NCBI RefSeq assembly: GCF_000801105.2
Contig: NC_079519.1
Span: 1,796,668 to 1,860,667, forward strand
Source of the DNA: Raphanus sativus
Lineage: Eukaryota; Streptophyta; Magnoliopsida; Brassicales; Brassicaceae
DNA length: 64,000 nucleotides
Direction: 5' to 3'
The notes below the pieces were generated by a model. The model was not told the DNA's origin. It saw only the letters and a program-made list of their open reading frames with translations, and did no database searches. Position 1 is the first letter of the stretch. Every line of letters starts with the position of its first letter. Positions 36,530 through 48,673 of the stretch are shown here, in pieces. Both the position numbers and the translations under genes were made by a program.

Positions 36530-37245
36530 TAGGGGTTGACTTTCGGATACTGTTCGGGTTCGGATCGGGTATCTCGGATTTTCGGGTATTTTGAGTATAC
36601 AACCTGTTCGGACATTTATGTACTTCGAGTCGGGTTTGAGTATTTTTAGTTCGGCTTCGGTTATTTCGAATCAGGTTTTCGGATATTTAGATTTTGGAAA
36701 AAAATCTTTATTTTTCAAGTTTTTGGTATTTAAAAATATAAATTTTACTTAACTGATATTTTATTTTTAATAGATTGAATGATTTGAAGATAAATATTTT
36801 AAAATAAATGACATTAATTTGATTATGTTTTTGAATTTTAGATGTAATTATTGTTAATGCTTGAAACAAAAAAAAAATTGACATGCATTTTAAGTGAGTA
36901 AAAATTCACTTTTCTTGCAATTATATGTTTGTTCTCTAATTGTAAACCATGTGTATAATCAATATAAATATTTTGGATAAAATTAGAGAAGTAAACTAGG
37001 AATATAGGGTTAAGGATACATAAGTTCGGTTATCTTCGGATATCCATTCGGATTCAGGTATTACCCATTCGTGTTTGGATGTTACCCATTCGGGTTTGGG
37101 TATTACTCATTCGGATTCGGATATCCAATTTCTGCTAATTCAATATATGTTCGAGTATTTTGCTACTTCGATTCAGATTTTAATTTGGGTTTTTCGGAAC
37201 GGATTCGAATACGGATTAAGATATCGGATTAAATGCCCAGCCCTA
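36530..37245. mobile_element. non-autonomous hAT element, diverged
   Basis: The ends TAGGGGTTGAC and the complement TAGGGCTGGGC match the 24520-25216 family. Flanks are ctgacttt (36522-36529) and ctaatttt (37246-37253), two differences out of eight, so it is an old insertion. 'ttcgggt' / 'ttcggat' words fill both subterminal regions, the inverse orientation of 24520-25216. Confidence 0.75.
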
Positions 37246-37804
37246 CTAATTTTCATATAAATACCTATATATCACTAAATAATTCTCTAAAACGTTTAAA
37301 GATTGATATTCTAGCATTTTTTATACACTTCGCAAATTGTTTTATTTGGTTAAAATCAAAGAAATCTAATTTTATCATGGATCCAGAATTAATCTTGATT
37401 CAAAATATAAAATTTAGTTTCACTACTCTCCCCTCCCCTAAACTTGATTTTGCAACTTTCATGATCCTGCTCAAAGTAACTACAACTGCTCATTTGGTCA
37501 TTCTGTAAAGATGTATGCATCCCATATCTTAGATTTAATCCTCTCCGTTGGTAGCCTTGTTACAACATGATTTAATATTCTTATATATCCCACACATCTT
37601 CGTGACAGAAAATAAAATATATCCCACACATCTAAAGTAATATTCGAGCAACCAACTGTGCCTAAAACCTATCAACTATTCCGTAACTTTATGTGTACTT
37701 GGATACTTCTCTTTACAAAGAGTCGAACCTCATTAGGTTTCAAACATAATCCCAAGTTGCATTGTTTATAAGAGTCGAACCTTATTGAGTTTCAAAACAT
37801 AATT

Positions 37805-37855
37805 AATCCCAAGGCACATTTGATGCAAAAAAAATAAAAAATCCCAAGACACATT
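37805..37855 (+). repeat. micro-retroposon-like insertion with 16-bp repeats
   Basis: aatcccaaggcacatt (37805-37820) and aatcccaagacacatt (37840-37855), one mismatch, enclose the 19-bp insert tgatgcaaaaaaaataaaa. Confidence 0.45.
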
Positions 37856-37883
37856 ATTTAGGATTGTACTGATTTTTTCTATA

Positions 37884-38147
37884 TATTCCCTCTGTTTTAT
37901 ATTAAATTTCATCTTATCTCATTTTTTTGTTTCATAAAAAATATCATCTTACAATACCAATGCAATTTATACAATCTTTTAACTCAAAATTAATTACAAA
38001 ATGCATTGATCTTATAAATAAATAAATTTATCTAAAATACTATTGATTAGATATGTAACATTAATGAAAATATAAATATATTTTAATAAATTTTTTAATA
38101 TGTGTGAAAAATGTATAAGTGACACTCTTTGTGAAACGGAAAAAGTA
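37884..38147. mobile_element. Stowaway-like MITE
   Basis: Bounded by TA on both sides (37884-37885, 38146-38147). The left end is TTCCCTCTGTTTTATATTAA and the right-end complement is CTTTTTCCGTTTCACAAAGA, the 'CTCCCTCTGTTTC' style of Stowaway ends, diverged. The 260-bp body is AT-rich. Confidence 0.6.
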
Positions 38148-38569
38148 ACTTTTTTTTATGGAAACTGCAGTTTGTATCTTTCAAACAAATTATAATTAAG
38201 AATCTAACTAAAAAATAAAAGGTTTCTAACATTTCTACAATATATACTATATTATTCTTATTATTTATTTATTTCTTTTTTCTACTTTATTTTTTTCAGG
38301 TAATAAGTGCTTTTCTTCTGATTAATAATACTTATTCTATATCCACATATATGACATCATTTTTCAACATCGTATCATAGTCATGACCATTATCATAATT
38401 TTTTTGTCTATCCACCATCACAGTTTCATCCAAAACCACGATCACCAATTACTTCGTAATCACCGTCGCCATTCTGGTAACTGTCACTACTTCGGTAACC
38501 GCTGCCGCTGCTGTAACCACCATCACCACAGATTTTTCTTTGTACTGTAAGTTTCTGGTTGTCCTATGA

Positions 38570-39250
38570 TATTTTAACAATATGTATTATGATATTTCAT
38601 TTGCTACTTTTCTATTTTAAGAATGCTGCATATAATATATATGTGAATATTTTGATATTTGAGTTATGATTTATATTTCGTGATTAATGTTTTGTGATTA
38701 GTATTTTGGAATTAATTTATCAAATGTTTGAGTGGACGTTGGGGTAAACATTACCTCTTTCCCTATAATATAGATATTTTAAAATTTAAACAATATGTAC
38801 TATGTTATTGTATTTGTTATTATTCTATTTAATAATGTTTTATATTGTGTATTATGTGCACATTTTGATATTTGAGTTAAGATTTATATTTTTGCTAAGG
38901 TATATGATTAGTATTTTCGGTTTAGTTTTTGGAAAAATTTGGTTGACGTTTGAGTAAACATTACATCTTTCCCTGCAATGATAGACATTTTAAAATTTGA
39001 ATAATATGCAATATGTTGTTTCATTTGTTACTATTTTATTTTGACACTATTTCATATTATGCATTATATATGTGCATATTTTTATATTTGAGTTATAACT
39101 TATATTTCATTTTAAAGTTTTGTGATTATTGTTTTAAGTTTAGTTTATAGAAAATTTGGGTTGATGTTGGAATAAACATTATTTTCTTCTTTTCAATCAT
39201 AGACATTTTAAAATTTGAACAATATGTAGTAGACTATTTCATATGTTTTA
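38570..39250. repeat. degenerate tandem repeat, ~214-bp unit, 3+ copies
   Basis: The landmark phrase 'aacaatatgtatta...atttcatttgtta' recurs at about 38577, 38790, 39001 and 39217. Each is preceded by 'ttgagt..gaca/gata..ttttaaaatttga' and followed by 'atattttgatatttgagtta', 'tttgtgattagtatttt' and 'ggttgacgtt..agtaaacatta'. Spacing is about 212-216 bp and units are well diverged. Confidence 0.7.
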
Positions 39251-41176
39251 TTCTATTTATAATTTCTATTCTTTCAACTACATTAACTATGTCGGTGATC
39301 ACTACGACCACCACCACAACTATATATATTAATCTCTATAATGAAAAATCATCATTATGTATCCATGGCCGCTTCATTCTCTATAACCACTACTACTATA
39401 GTTTCCACCACTGTCATTGTAACCACCATCACCGCTTCTTTTGTCCATTGTCGTTGCGGTAACCATTGTTGAGCACCATTAATTTATTTACCAACAAAAA
39501 TTTTGATTTTTAGGTCCACATGTTTTTTACCATCGATATCATCACTTCTTTTTCATCTCTAACTTTTTATAAAAAGAGTAATACCAGATGAAACTTGGAA
39601 AAAATATTATTGGCTTAATAATGTCAAAATCATAGCTACATTCTTTGCTTCTAAAATTAACTATTTGACAAATTAACTATTTTCTCATTCGCTAACACTT
39701 TTTTGCTTCATCATACAGTAACGATTCATCCTCGTCTAATAGCATGAATACTTTTCAATTCCGTGAATTGATAGTTATTGATCCTTGAATTTAAATTGTA
39801 TACCTCTAATCTTATGTTGGTTCCACCTTGATTAAACCCATCAAACTTCTCTGTCTCAAATCTTCTTCTGCTTGCCTCCATCCCGATTCAACCACACTTC
39901 ATTGTTCTCGGATCTTGGTAATTGTTTCCATCCAGAAAACTTTGAAGTCTTTCAGATTGATTGTGGGTAACTTAGCATGTACACGACTTCACACACTTCA
40001 CGAATCATTCACGAGTGGTTCTAACACACAAATACATCTTTTAGTTTTTTCAAGATTATTGATGATTGAATACATCTCGGCTCAGCAATTTACTAACTTG
40101 CTTTCGAATTCCAATAAGATTGATAATTTAAAATAATAATTTAAGATAGTCAATAGCAACAAACTTCCTTACTCAATTAATCACTGAATTTGTCTTAGAC
40201 TAATACAGTGGTATTTATTTCCCGTTATCTAGTACAATTTTTTCTTGATCAAATCCTTTTATCTAATATATATGGCACGATCTTTTCAACTGGTCTCTTG
40301 AACTTCGCTTACTGTTAAACAAAAGGAAAATAAATGTAATCAATTCTCAAAATAGAATACATAAACAATCTTAAAAACTGTAGATGAATAGTATAAAATA
40401 GTACTAAAGCATTTAAGATCTCATAGTGAAATTAATTTCATGCCAAATAAACGTTGAGTTCCAATCCCTTTTCTCCTTACAGCTGAACGTTTTATGGCTT
40501 CATTTCATTACTTATGTCCCCATATATACCTCCACAATGCAGCAACCCTGGCTGTTTGAATTTTACAAAAATGGCTAAAAGTAGTGATGATAAGCTCGAT
40601 TCACTTAATGGGCCATAACAATGGCAATAAAAGCCCAGCTTTTATTTGAGACGACAAAAAGGTGATGGCTTCATAAAAATGGAAAACAATGACAAATGGG
40701 CTAGTTCATGATCCATAATAGAATACACTTTGATCCTCGATATTGATATTCAAAGGTACTCGGACTCCATATGTAATTAGCATTATCTGTTATAGTAACA
40801 ACTAATAAAGGACTGATGTCAAAAAGAAAAACTAATAATAACAAAGGACTAAACGTATAGTCATTAGTCATTACAGGTAGCCAAAATGAAAGTTTATGAA
40901 AGTCGATATGCTTATCAAGTGGAGCTGTGGAGGTGTGATAATGAGGGGACCCATAAATCAAAGGCAATATACGCTGACAATATTCATTCATTCATTACAG
41001 AAAGAGAACCATTCTATTTATCTTTAGCTTCTTTTTAATAACAAGTGGTTGGTTGGTCCTTAGCAAGTACACTTAACAGTGCCGCGTCATATAGGGATCG
41101 GAATAAAGCAATAACACTATGTTTTGTTATAATTTTAGAAAATAAATAATCGTTAAATTCTTTTTATGGCATATTC

Positions 41177-41230
41177 GTAACTAAAAGTAATTTTTTTTTT
41201 TTGTAAACTGGCATGTAACTAAAAGTAATT
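41177..41230 (-). repeat. micro-retroposon-like insertion with 16-bp repeats
   Basis: gtaactaaaagtaatt is perfectly repeated at 41177-41192 and 41215-41230. The 22-bp insert is a T run plus gtaaactggcat, which reads atgccagtttac plus poly-A on the minus strand. Confidence 0.55.
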
Positions 41231-41766
41231 ACAAAGAGTAAAAAATTAGGAGCGCCTTCCTTAAAGTAATTTATGGCAATAAAGTTAAATAAACATGCAT
41301 ATTTCTGTAAAATTGTCGTTTAAATATTTGGTTAACTGCGAACTTATAATTCACATTTTGTGATTGTTATTTTTATTTTTAGGCAACAAAGTGAAATCTT
41401 GTTCTCGAAAACAGCAAACTCATAAAGTCAAGTAAATAGATATATCGACCAGTTGGTAGTGGTATAGAATTTGAATATTTGAAAACTTCCAGTCTCCGCA
41501 AAATAAAAAAAAAAAAAAAAAAAAATCAAAGAAGATAAACGCTCACTCGTGTAAGTAAAACCGCAAAAACGGTAACCTCGAAACGTGGGTCGCCAAACGC
41601 TAAATTAACACTCACGCAAACGATACAAAAGTGCTTATCATGGAAATAAGTCTAACAAGCGTTTCCTACCATACACGTGTTTATATTAAAGCGGTAGTTT
41701 GACGATCTGGCGTGTGATCGAAGCAAGGCATTTCGCGTTTCAGGCGATGACCTCTCTGATATTTTT

Positions 41767-42530
41767 TTTTTTTGCCATCTGAAATATTATTAACATAAAA
41801 CAAGAGTACAAGGCCCATAAATGGTCCAAACTAAAAACACTAATACTATTACACAACCATCCAGCCCAAAAGAAAATCGAGGCCCAGAAAAACCACCGCA
41901 ACAGTCCACGTGTTTAACCCTCATCAAACGAATAGACGCGTGTTGACGGTGAAGGCTTCGTCATCTCTACAAGTCGGAGGCCGCCGCCGGAACCGAAACC
42001 CGAATCACATCGGAATCGCGAATCTCCACAAAGAACCACCATCGGAACCACCGGGGGACTAGACCATGGCCACCGAATTCCACCTCCAACAACAGTATCA
42101 GAGGTAAAGGAATCAGAGTCTTCACATAAAGGTCTGATCTTCAAGGAGCTTCTCTCGCCTACGCCAAGAGCTTTCCCGAATTCGGCCACCCACCACAACA
42201 ATGAAACCAATTTGTACACAACTCAAACACTTCCACGGGAGTCGAAAGTCGGCGACCACTACCAAAACAAAAACGGTACGGTCCCAAGAAACAAACGCCG
42301 GACCACCACCGGAGAAGACGATACATGGCCGGGAGCAGAGAAAAACAGAATGATTTCGAATCAAACCGTGACTAAAACCGAAAGAGGAAAAAAGAAAAGC
42401 TTTTTGCCGGACCGGCGGTGGCTAAGGGAACCAAGATCGCCGGCCGGAGTCACAATTCGCGGAAGCTTGTTCTAGTGAGAAGTCAGAGAGAAGTTCTAGA
42501 GAGAGACAATCACATGTCAATCAATATCTT
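41767..42530 (-). mobile_element. non-coding poly-A retroposon (Sadhu-like)
   Basis: A GC-richer ~760-bp block, unlike the surroundings, with a T run at the left, so it is inserted in minus orientation with its poly-A tail at 41767. Target-site duplications of 17 bp, acctctctgatattttt (41750-41766) and acctctctggtattttt (42531-42547), differ at one base. Open frames on both strands are just GC-rich openness: no reverse transcriptase, gag or other domain. Size, lack of coding capacity and poly-A recall Arabidopsis Sadhu elements. That name is inference; a SINE or processed transcript is possible. Confidence 0.7.
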
Positions 42531-42547
42531 ACCTCTCTGGTATTTTT

Positions 42548-43210
42548 GGTAAAGAACACGCAGAAAAGTTGAAACAAAAGAGTATATTAAAATTACATTA
42601 TAATAATATATCGACAAGATCGCTTATACCGATGAAATTTCTGACGGGAGCAAGGGGACCGCTAACTGGATAAATGATAACAAACTGAAATAATTATGTT
42701 AGAAAATAAAAAAATATACAAATTAATAATTTAGTATTGTTTGCTACAATCGTAGTGGTGGGAACCTAAGGTTGAGTGGAAATGTAAAGATAGTGGGAAC
42801 TATTGTTTCGTAATTTAATATTTGTTCATTCTTACACAAGATCTACAGTATTAAATATTAGTTGTCTTCACATGCCAATAACATTTTTTATAATTGATTG
42901 CCAAAAACTGCGGTCGTTTATGGCTAGTATTTAGATGGAGTTGATGAAGGGCACGTAGCTTATTGCCATTAAACAGATCTAGCCTCTCTTTTTGGCAGAA
43001 CTGGTATAGATACTTTAGAAACAAAGATAGATATAAACTAGAAAACAAAACAAAAGGTATTTTACAACTATATATAGTTAGTTATACATTTTTGGTCTTT
43101 CACATAACGTTTTTTGGGCAACAAACTGGTTTATAACTTCAAAAGAGGGTTCAATACACAGACATAAGAGCAGCTGTACAAGGCATTTTTAGCAAAAGAA
43201 TCTACTAAAA
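42548..43210. other. intergenic
   Basis: No gene recognised. A short T run followed by gggcaac near 43112-43123 may mark the 3' end of the neighbouring minus-strand LINE fragment. Confidence 0.35.
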
Positions 43211-43394
43211 CCATCTCCAATAGAATGCAAAAACTTACTATATATTTCCACTCCAACATTACTTTATAATTCCCTCTATTTATAAAGTAACTCTATTATA
43301 GAATGAACCATTGGAGCAAGTCCAACTCTATAATAGAGCTACTCTATTTTAGAGTGAAATATATAGTAAGTTTTTGTGTTCTATTGGAGATGTC
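43211..43394. mobile_element. foldback MITE, ~184 bp
   Basis: The left ccatctccaatagaat plus aaaacttactatatatttc is mirrored by the complement of the right end, acatctccaatagaac plus aaaacttactatatatttc, giving nearly 40 bp of inverted repeat. The centre is also self-complementary ('ctctattatagaa' / 'ctataatagag'). The family resembles 11732-12155. The target-site duplication is not clear. Confidence 0.7.
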
Positions 43395-43399
43395 CTAAT

Positions 43400-44490
43400 A
43401 CATTATACTCTCGGTCAACAAAAGAAAAAAAAATCAAACGAAAGAGAAAATAACTCGATATACATGAAAACTCTAAAAATCGCACTGAATATATCTTCGA
43501 TTTTACAACTCTAGCAAGTTTGAGAAAATATGTTCTAAACCATACTTTAAAGATAGAGTTGCGCTTAGTTTTCAACACTGCCTTCTTCATAGCCAGCGTT
43601 TCGACCATGAGGAGTGATGAAACGTGATGCAGTAACATGGACCCTTCAGAAACTCCCGCTAAGCTAGTGTCATCAAAGCACCATTCTAGCCACGCTTGCA
43701 GAGAGGTAGACGACCACACAGCATCATATTACACAAAACCACATCAATACGGTCCGGTGGCTGATTGTATTGGGGGGAAGTGTGCTGTGAGGAGGGGATT
43801 CCTCGAGCCTGTGCCAGAAGCCATTCGCGAGCAGAACTTAGTGCTTTCTCCACTGTTTTCTTTACCAGTATCACTATGTTTTAGAACATTATAAGTTCCA
43901 AGTGGTCCAAATCCCCCACTATATCCAGGACACTAAATCACTAGTACGTAGTACTTATCGGAGGTAAGCAGATAAGTGACAAGGTGATTGTGAAGGTATT
44001 ATGTAGTGATGAAGCGCTCGAAAAATGGTTGGCATCAGAATGGAGCCAGGCCCCAGACATGTCGTGCAAAGGGGAATTCAAAGAAAAGGTGCATTGTTGT
44101 TTCACATTTATAGCAATGTGGGCATAATCTGTCTGCTTGTTGCAATACCACGTCCTTGGAGATTTACACGTAGAGGTAGAGCTCAACGACATAACTTCCA
44201 TGAGAAAAGTTTGAGCTTTAGTGAAGTGTCTTTTCGCCATGCAAATTTTTGCCGGTTGAAAGTGGTGTGTGGCAGAGGCAGATGCTGTTGTTCTCCATGT
44301 TCCTCTCGCAAGGCATAATACCCAGATTTACGTTATAGGCTCTTTACTTGGTTTTCTGTCAACAATATGTGTCCTCAGCATTTAGGATACTAGGTCTGAT
44401 GAAATAAATATGTGGCGCTAACTCTGGTAGGATAGACTCAACCATTGATTGGTTCCATTCGTTCGATCCTCGTTTTCACATAACTAAACA
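43400..44490 (-). pseudogene. LINE 3'-end fragment (zf-RVT and RNase H-like)
   Basis: Reading the minus strand, ~44160-44040 encodes CPHCYKCETTMHLFFEFPFA, the zinc-binding zf-RVT pattern C..C..H with the last Cys replaced by Phe, followed by RHVWGLAPF. Then 43874-43686 encodes KALSSAREWLLAQA, a motif that precedes the RNase H domain in plant LINE polyproteins. 43719-43570 resembles the RNase H-like start (AWSSTSLQAWLEWCFDD...ETLAMKKA). The three pieces are in different frames with stops between, so it is a broken fragment. It is more diverged than the LINE at 6865-9980 and not the same copy. Confidence 0.6.
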
Positions 44491-45113
44491 CTGCTTAAAC
44501 CCGTCAAAATGCATATAAAATCAGCAGTAATGAAAAAAGGACAATAATCATTAATTAACATACCTTTTATAAATAAATATAGATATCTAGAAGAATATAT
44601 ATATTCACAAGTTAAGATAATGTTGTAATTTGATATATTTATGTTATGATAATATTATATGATGTGAGTTTAGAGTAGTTTTTTGCTGTGAATCTGTATT
44701 TTACTATGCTCGAGTTTCAGAAAATAATATTTTTAGTTGTTCATATGACTAACTATTGTTTAACTTAAGTCAGTCAAAATACATGTTAAATCAAAACTAT
44801 GAAAAGTTAATTTAAAAAAATAAAATAATGTTGATCTCAATAATGCTTTTCAAGTATTTCTCTTTTTGATATTTTCTCATCTTAATTAACCGATTTTTTG
44901 AATTTATCTTTATTTAAGTGAAGATCATTGCAAATATATATACATGGTTCATCATTTTCTATCTTTTCATCAATAAAGTTATTAAAAACCAATTGTCTAA
45001 TTTGCCCAGCTTGAAAAGAATGGATTCAGTGATTTTAGTTTGACTCAAAAAAACTTTCAATAAAATTTCAATTAACCATCGTATTTAATGGAAAATGAAT
45101 AATTGAAGCTATG
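44491..45113. other. intergenic
   Basis: AT-rich, no gene or element boundaries seen. Confidence 0.4.
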
Positions 45114-45122
45114 AATGTTAAA

Positions 45123-46816
45123 GGGAAAATTGCCAATAGAGAACAAAAAACATGGGTGTTGTCCCTTTGGTATAAATTTTTTTTTGTCCAATTTTACTCC
45201 TTTTTTTTGCATTTCTGAAAACTAATAAAATAAATACTTTTGTGAATAAAAAAAAATTAAAAATATAAAGAATTAACAAAACACCTATATACACATGCTG
45301 GTATTTTTATTTTTTTTCAAAAAGTTGATAAATAAAAATTTGAAAATATGTTCTACTAAAGGTAGAATGTGCCTTCTACGGAAAATGGTATAGTAGAAAA
45401 CGATTTCTAAAATAAACACGTTCATCTACTATTTTTAGAATGTACATTCTACTATTTACTAATTTTCTAAGAAAGTAGAATGCGCATTCAACTAATCCTA
45501 AAGCTATCTACTTTTCGTCCGGAAGCATCTTCTACTTTTATTAAGTATTCTAAATTTCGCGGAATGTGTTTTCTAAAATGTACTATCCCGTCTACTAAAA
45601 GTAGAAAGCTTGTTCTAGATTTTTGTCAATGTTCTAAACTTTTAGAAAGCGCCTTCTACGGATAAGATTACCTGATTTTTGCGAAAATTAATGAAAATTC
45701 AGTTAAGGAAATATTCTAAAAATCTCCTAAAAATATTCTAAATTCCTAAAACGTGTTATTTTCGATTTTACTTGTCAAATTTTTTTTAAAAATGATTCTC
45801 CCTTGTCTTCTTCATTAATCTATGGTTTTTCCATAGTTTTTTTTTGATTTTTTTTCACAAACTCTTATTCTCTATAATACATATCTATACAACATGTGGT
45901 GTTTTGAAATTAGGTGAAATTTTTTGTAAAGTTTAATTTTTATTTTATAAAGTTTGCAAATTTTAGTTTTATTAAAAGTTTTATCAAAAACATTTTTAAA
46001 GTTTTATTTTTATTAAAAAGTTCGATAAAATTCAAAAGGTTACAAACATTTTAAATTTTTTATAAAAATAAAACTTTGTAAAAAATATTTTTATAAAGTT
46101 AGTTTAAAGTTTTTATTAAATTTTTTGTAAATTTTTATTTTTATAAAGTTTAAACTTTTATTTAATTAAAGTTTTATTAAAAACATTTTAAACTTTTTAT
46201 AAAAATAAAACTTTGTAAATGTTTTTTAATTAGTTTATTTAACGTTTTATTAAACAAATTGTAAATTATTTTTATTTTTACAAAGTTTATTTTTATTAAA
46301 AAAAATTCAAAGTTTTATTTTATTTTCCCTTTTTAAAACGTTTTTAATTATTATTTTTTAAATTCTTTTAGTTTATTGTGTTTAATAAAAACTTTAAACA
46401 AAATTTATAAAATTTGTAAAATTTAAACAAACTTTAGAAAAATACATTTTAATTTATTTATTTTTTATGAAAAATTTTGATAAAATTAAAAAGTTTACAA
46501 ACATTATAAACTTCTTTTAAAAAATAAAACTTTGTAAATTGTTCTTTATTAGAAGAATTGTAAATTATTTTTTTTTATTTTATTAAGTTTTAAAAAGTTT
46601 ATTTTTATTAAAAATTTAAAAGTTTTTTTTATTTTCCCTTTTAAACGATTTTAATTATTATTATTTTAAATTCTATTAGTTTAATGTGTTTAATTAGATT
46701 AATCAAGGGTTAGTTTGGGATTATGAAAGAAATTATACTAAAGGGACAACTAAATGATGATTTTATACTATAAGGACAACCATACTGAATTTTTGTTCCG
46801 TTTTGGCAATTTTCCC
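45123..46816. mobile_element. non-autonomous MULE (GGGAAAATTGCC ends)
   Basis: The left end GGGAAAATTGCCAATAGAGA and the right-end complement GGGAAAATTGCCAAAACGGA match closely and continue with 'acaaaaa' and, further in, 'ttgtcc'. Perfect 9-bp target-site duplication aatgttaaa at 45114-45122 and 46817-46825. There is no transposase in 1694 bp. The left third is an array of short 'tagaatg..ttctac' words; the right two thirds are extremely AT-rich with repeated 'aaagttttattaaa' words. The ends share GGGAAAATTG with the MULE at 24003-25965. Confidence 0.9.
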
Positions 46817-46825
46817 AATGTTAAA

Positions 46826-48508
46826 TATGTTTCATATGTAAGAAAAAGTGAACCACACTTTAGGTTCCTACTCACATCTTTTTAGTTGCACACAAATTTT
46901 TAATTTAATATTCTTTCTATTTTATTTTAATTGTCTTTTTAAGTTTATACATACAAATTAAGAATTTTTTTAAATTTTTACTTTTAAAATAAAAACATCT
47001 TTACATATACACCTAACTATATTTTAACCAATTAGTAAATTAAAATGCAGAATATTGTTAATAAATTTTGTATTTAAATTCTAAAACGGCACTTGAACAA
47101 AAACATTTACTCTACAACAACAATTAAACTGAAATATATAGAATAATAAAAAGAGAAGTGAGTTTCCAATTTATATAAATGTTACTAAAATACACCATGT
47201 ATTATATATAATATTTTAGTGTGGTTATAAGTATATTACTTTTTGTTAAAATCAATTATGGTCAAAATTTTAAAATTAATATATAAATATTTTATCAATC
47301 AATATAATATATAAAAAATTCTTTTGAAATATTAAATAAAAAAGCTACTAGTATTTCTCTATTATATTCAAAACAAACTTGATATTGTTATTATTCAAAC
47401 ATTACACTGCACCATTTATTTCAACCAAACTATATATGTTTTGCATAATATGTTTTCCCCCAAATAAACCGCAGTTAAACCATCATTTTGGTCAATTTCA
47501 TTTGTTCCATATCAATTAGTCATTTGTTGTTACCTTAGTATAAATATTTATGAGTTTAAAATTAACTAGAATCTGATCCGCATGGCTGTGTGGGATTATT
47601 TATTTATAGTTTATGTTTTTAAATTACAACCTCGTGATTTGATGATTGTTTTTGAATTTTGTTTCACATCCAGGTTGTATTTTTTTTTTGCTTTGGTTCC
47701 AATTCGATTATGGATTTTGATTTTTGGTTCAAAAATATATCAATAGTTGGATTATTTATGAATTTTGGTTTGATATGCATTTTTTTATTTTGGTTTGGTT
47801 CAAATAATAATGTTATGAACCCGATAATATCTGGAATTCAATTCGAGCGAGTGTATCTGAATAGGGATATGAAATTTTTGATCTTGATTTCTATATAGGT
47901 AGTTACATTTCGACTATATTTTCTGGTTTTATTTTGTATTATTGAATGTATTTATAATTTAAATATGTTCAGATAATCAGTATATCTCATATTTATATAT
48001 CAAGTCGAAATATACAAATATAATTTTAAAATAGTAAATAATTTAGTCTTAATAAAGATTAGGTATATAACATATCCGTAATCCATCTTGAAATCGTTTT
48101 TTATACAACGTTAGCTAATGCTAAAATTTGACCTAATCAAATAAATAGTTGACAAAAACAGTCCATCTTAATCTGCAAAGTGCAACCATTCAAAACATAA
48201 AACAAATGGAGATGAACACTTTCTCAAAAAAAAAAAAAAAACAAATGGAGATGAACAAATCCTAAACCGTACCGTACCTCGATAATTCAGTCAACTCTGA
48301 ACTTCAATCGCTATATATATTTTTTTTTTTCTGATCAATCTCTATAGATATATTTCTTTCTATTTTAACTAGGAGAGAGACAGGCTTCTCGCGGCCGGAG
48401 ACCTAATCGCATTTTTGGGTAGCTATGTGTAAAAATAAAAATAATCTCAGTGGAGAATAATAAAAAAAAAAAATTGTTTGAATGGATGTCATAAGGGTTG
48501 CATGGCCC
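46826..48508. other. intergenic, includes possible Helitron 3' end
   Basis: No gene. At 47566-47600 CTAG is followed by aatctgatccgcatggctgt and tgggatt, which on the minus strand has the form of a hairpin plus CTAG|T Helitron terminus. Its 5' partner was not found. The frame at 47659-47898 is a diverged 'tttggttc' repeat, not a gene. Confidence 0.35.
48200..48256 (+). repeat. micro-retroposon-like insertion with 18-bp repeats
   Basis: aaacaaatggagatgaac is perfectly repeated at 48200-48217 and 48239-48256 around the 21-bp insert actttctc plus 13 A. This is the longest and cleanest of the set. Confidence 0.65.
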
Positions 48509-48516
48509 TATAAAAA
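48509..48516 (+). promoter_or_regulatory. TATA box of the 163-aa gene
   Basis: tataaaaa, about 30 bp before a CT-rich leader (from ~48540) that leads into the coding exons at 48956. Confidence 0.65.
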
Positions 48517-48673
48517 GAACAAGGGACAACTCCATGCCTCGTCTCTCTTCTCTCGCCTAACAACACTACCCACACGCCTTTCATCATCCTTTCTCTACTC
48601 CCTTCTTTTATTTATCTTCTTACCGCCATAGCTCTAGCTTGCTTGCAACAGAGGCTCTAAAGTTAACCTTAAG

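Larger units (their letters stand above)
38148..41749. other. intergenic with satellite-like block
   Basis: No supported gene. Includes the degenerate tandem array at 38570-39250, simple 'accaccatcacc' tracts on both sides of it (38360-38530 and 39290-39480), and one micro-insertion. An open frame at 39828-40136 is Ser/Leu-rich with no recognisable domain and no obvious promoter. Confidence 0.4.

Noticed and set aside
40795..40850. actaataaaggact / actaataataacaaaggact as another micro-insertion
   Set aside because: The repeats are not co-linear without an extra indel; below the standard used for the other sites.
41914..42475. Gly/Val-rich ORFs on both strands as a gene
   Set aside because: They fall inside a non-coding retroposon with poly-A and target-site duplications; openness is due to GC-rich composition.
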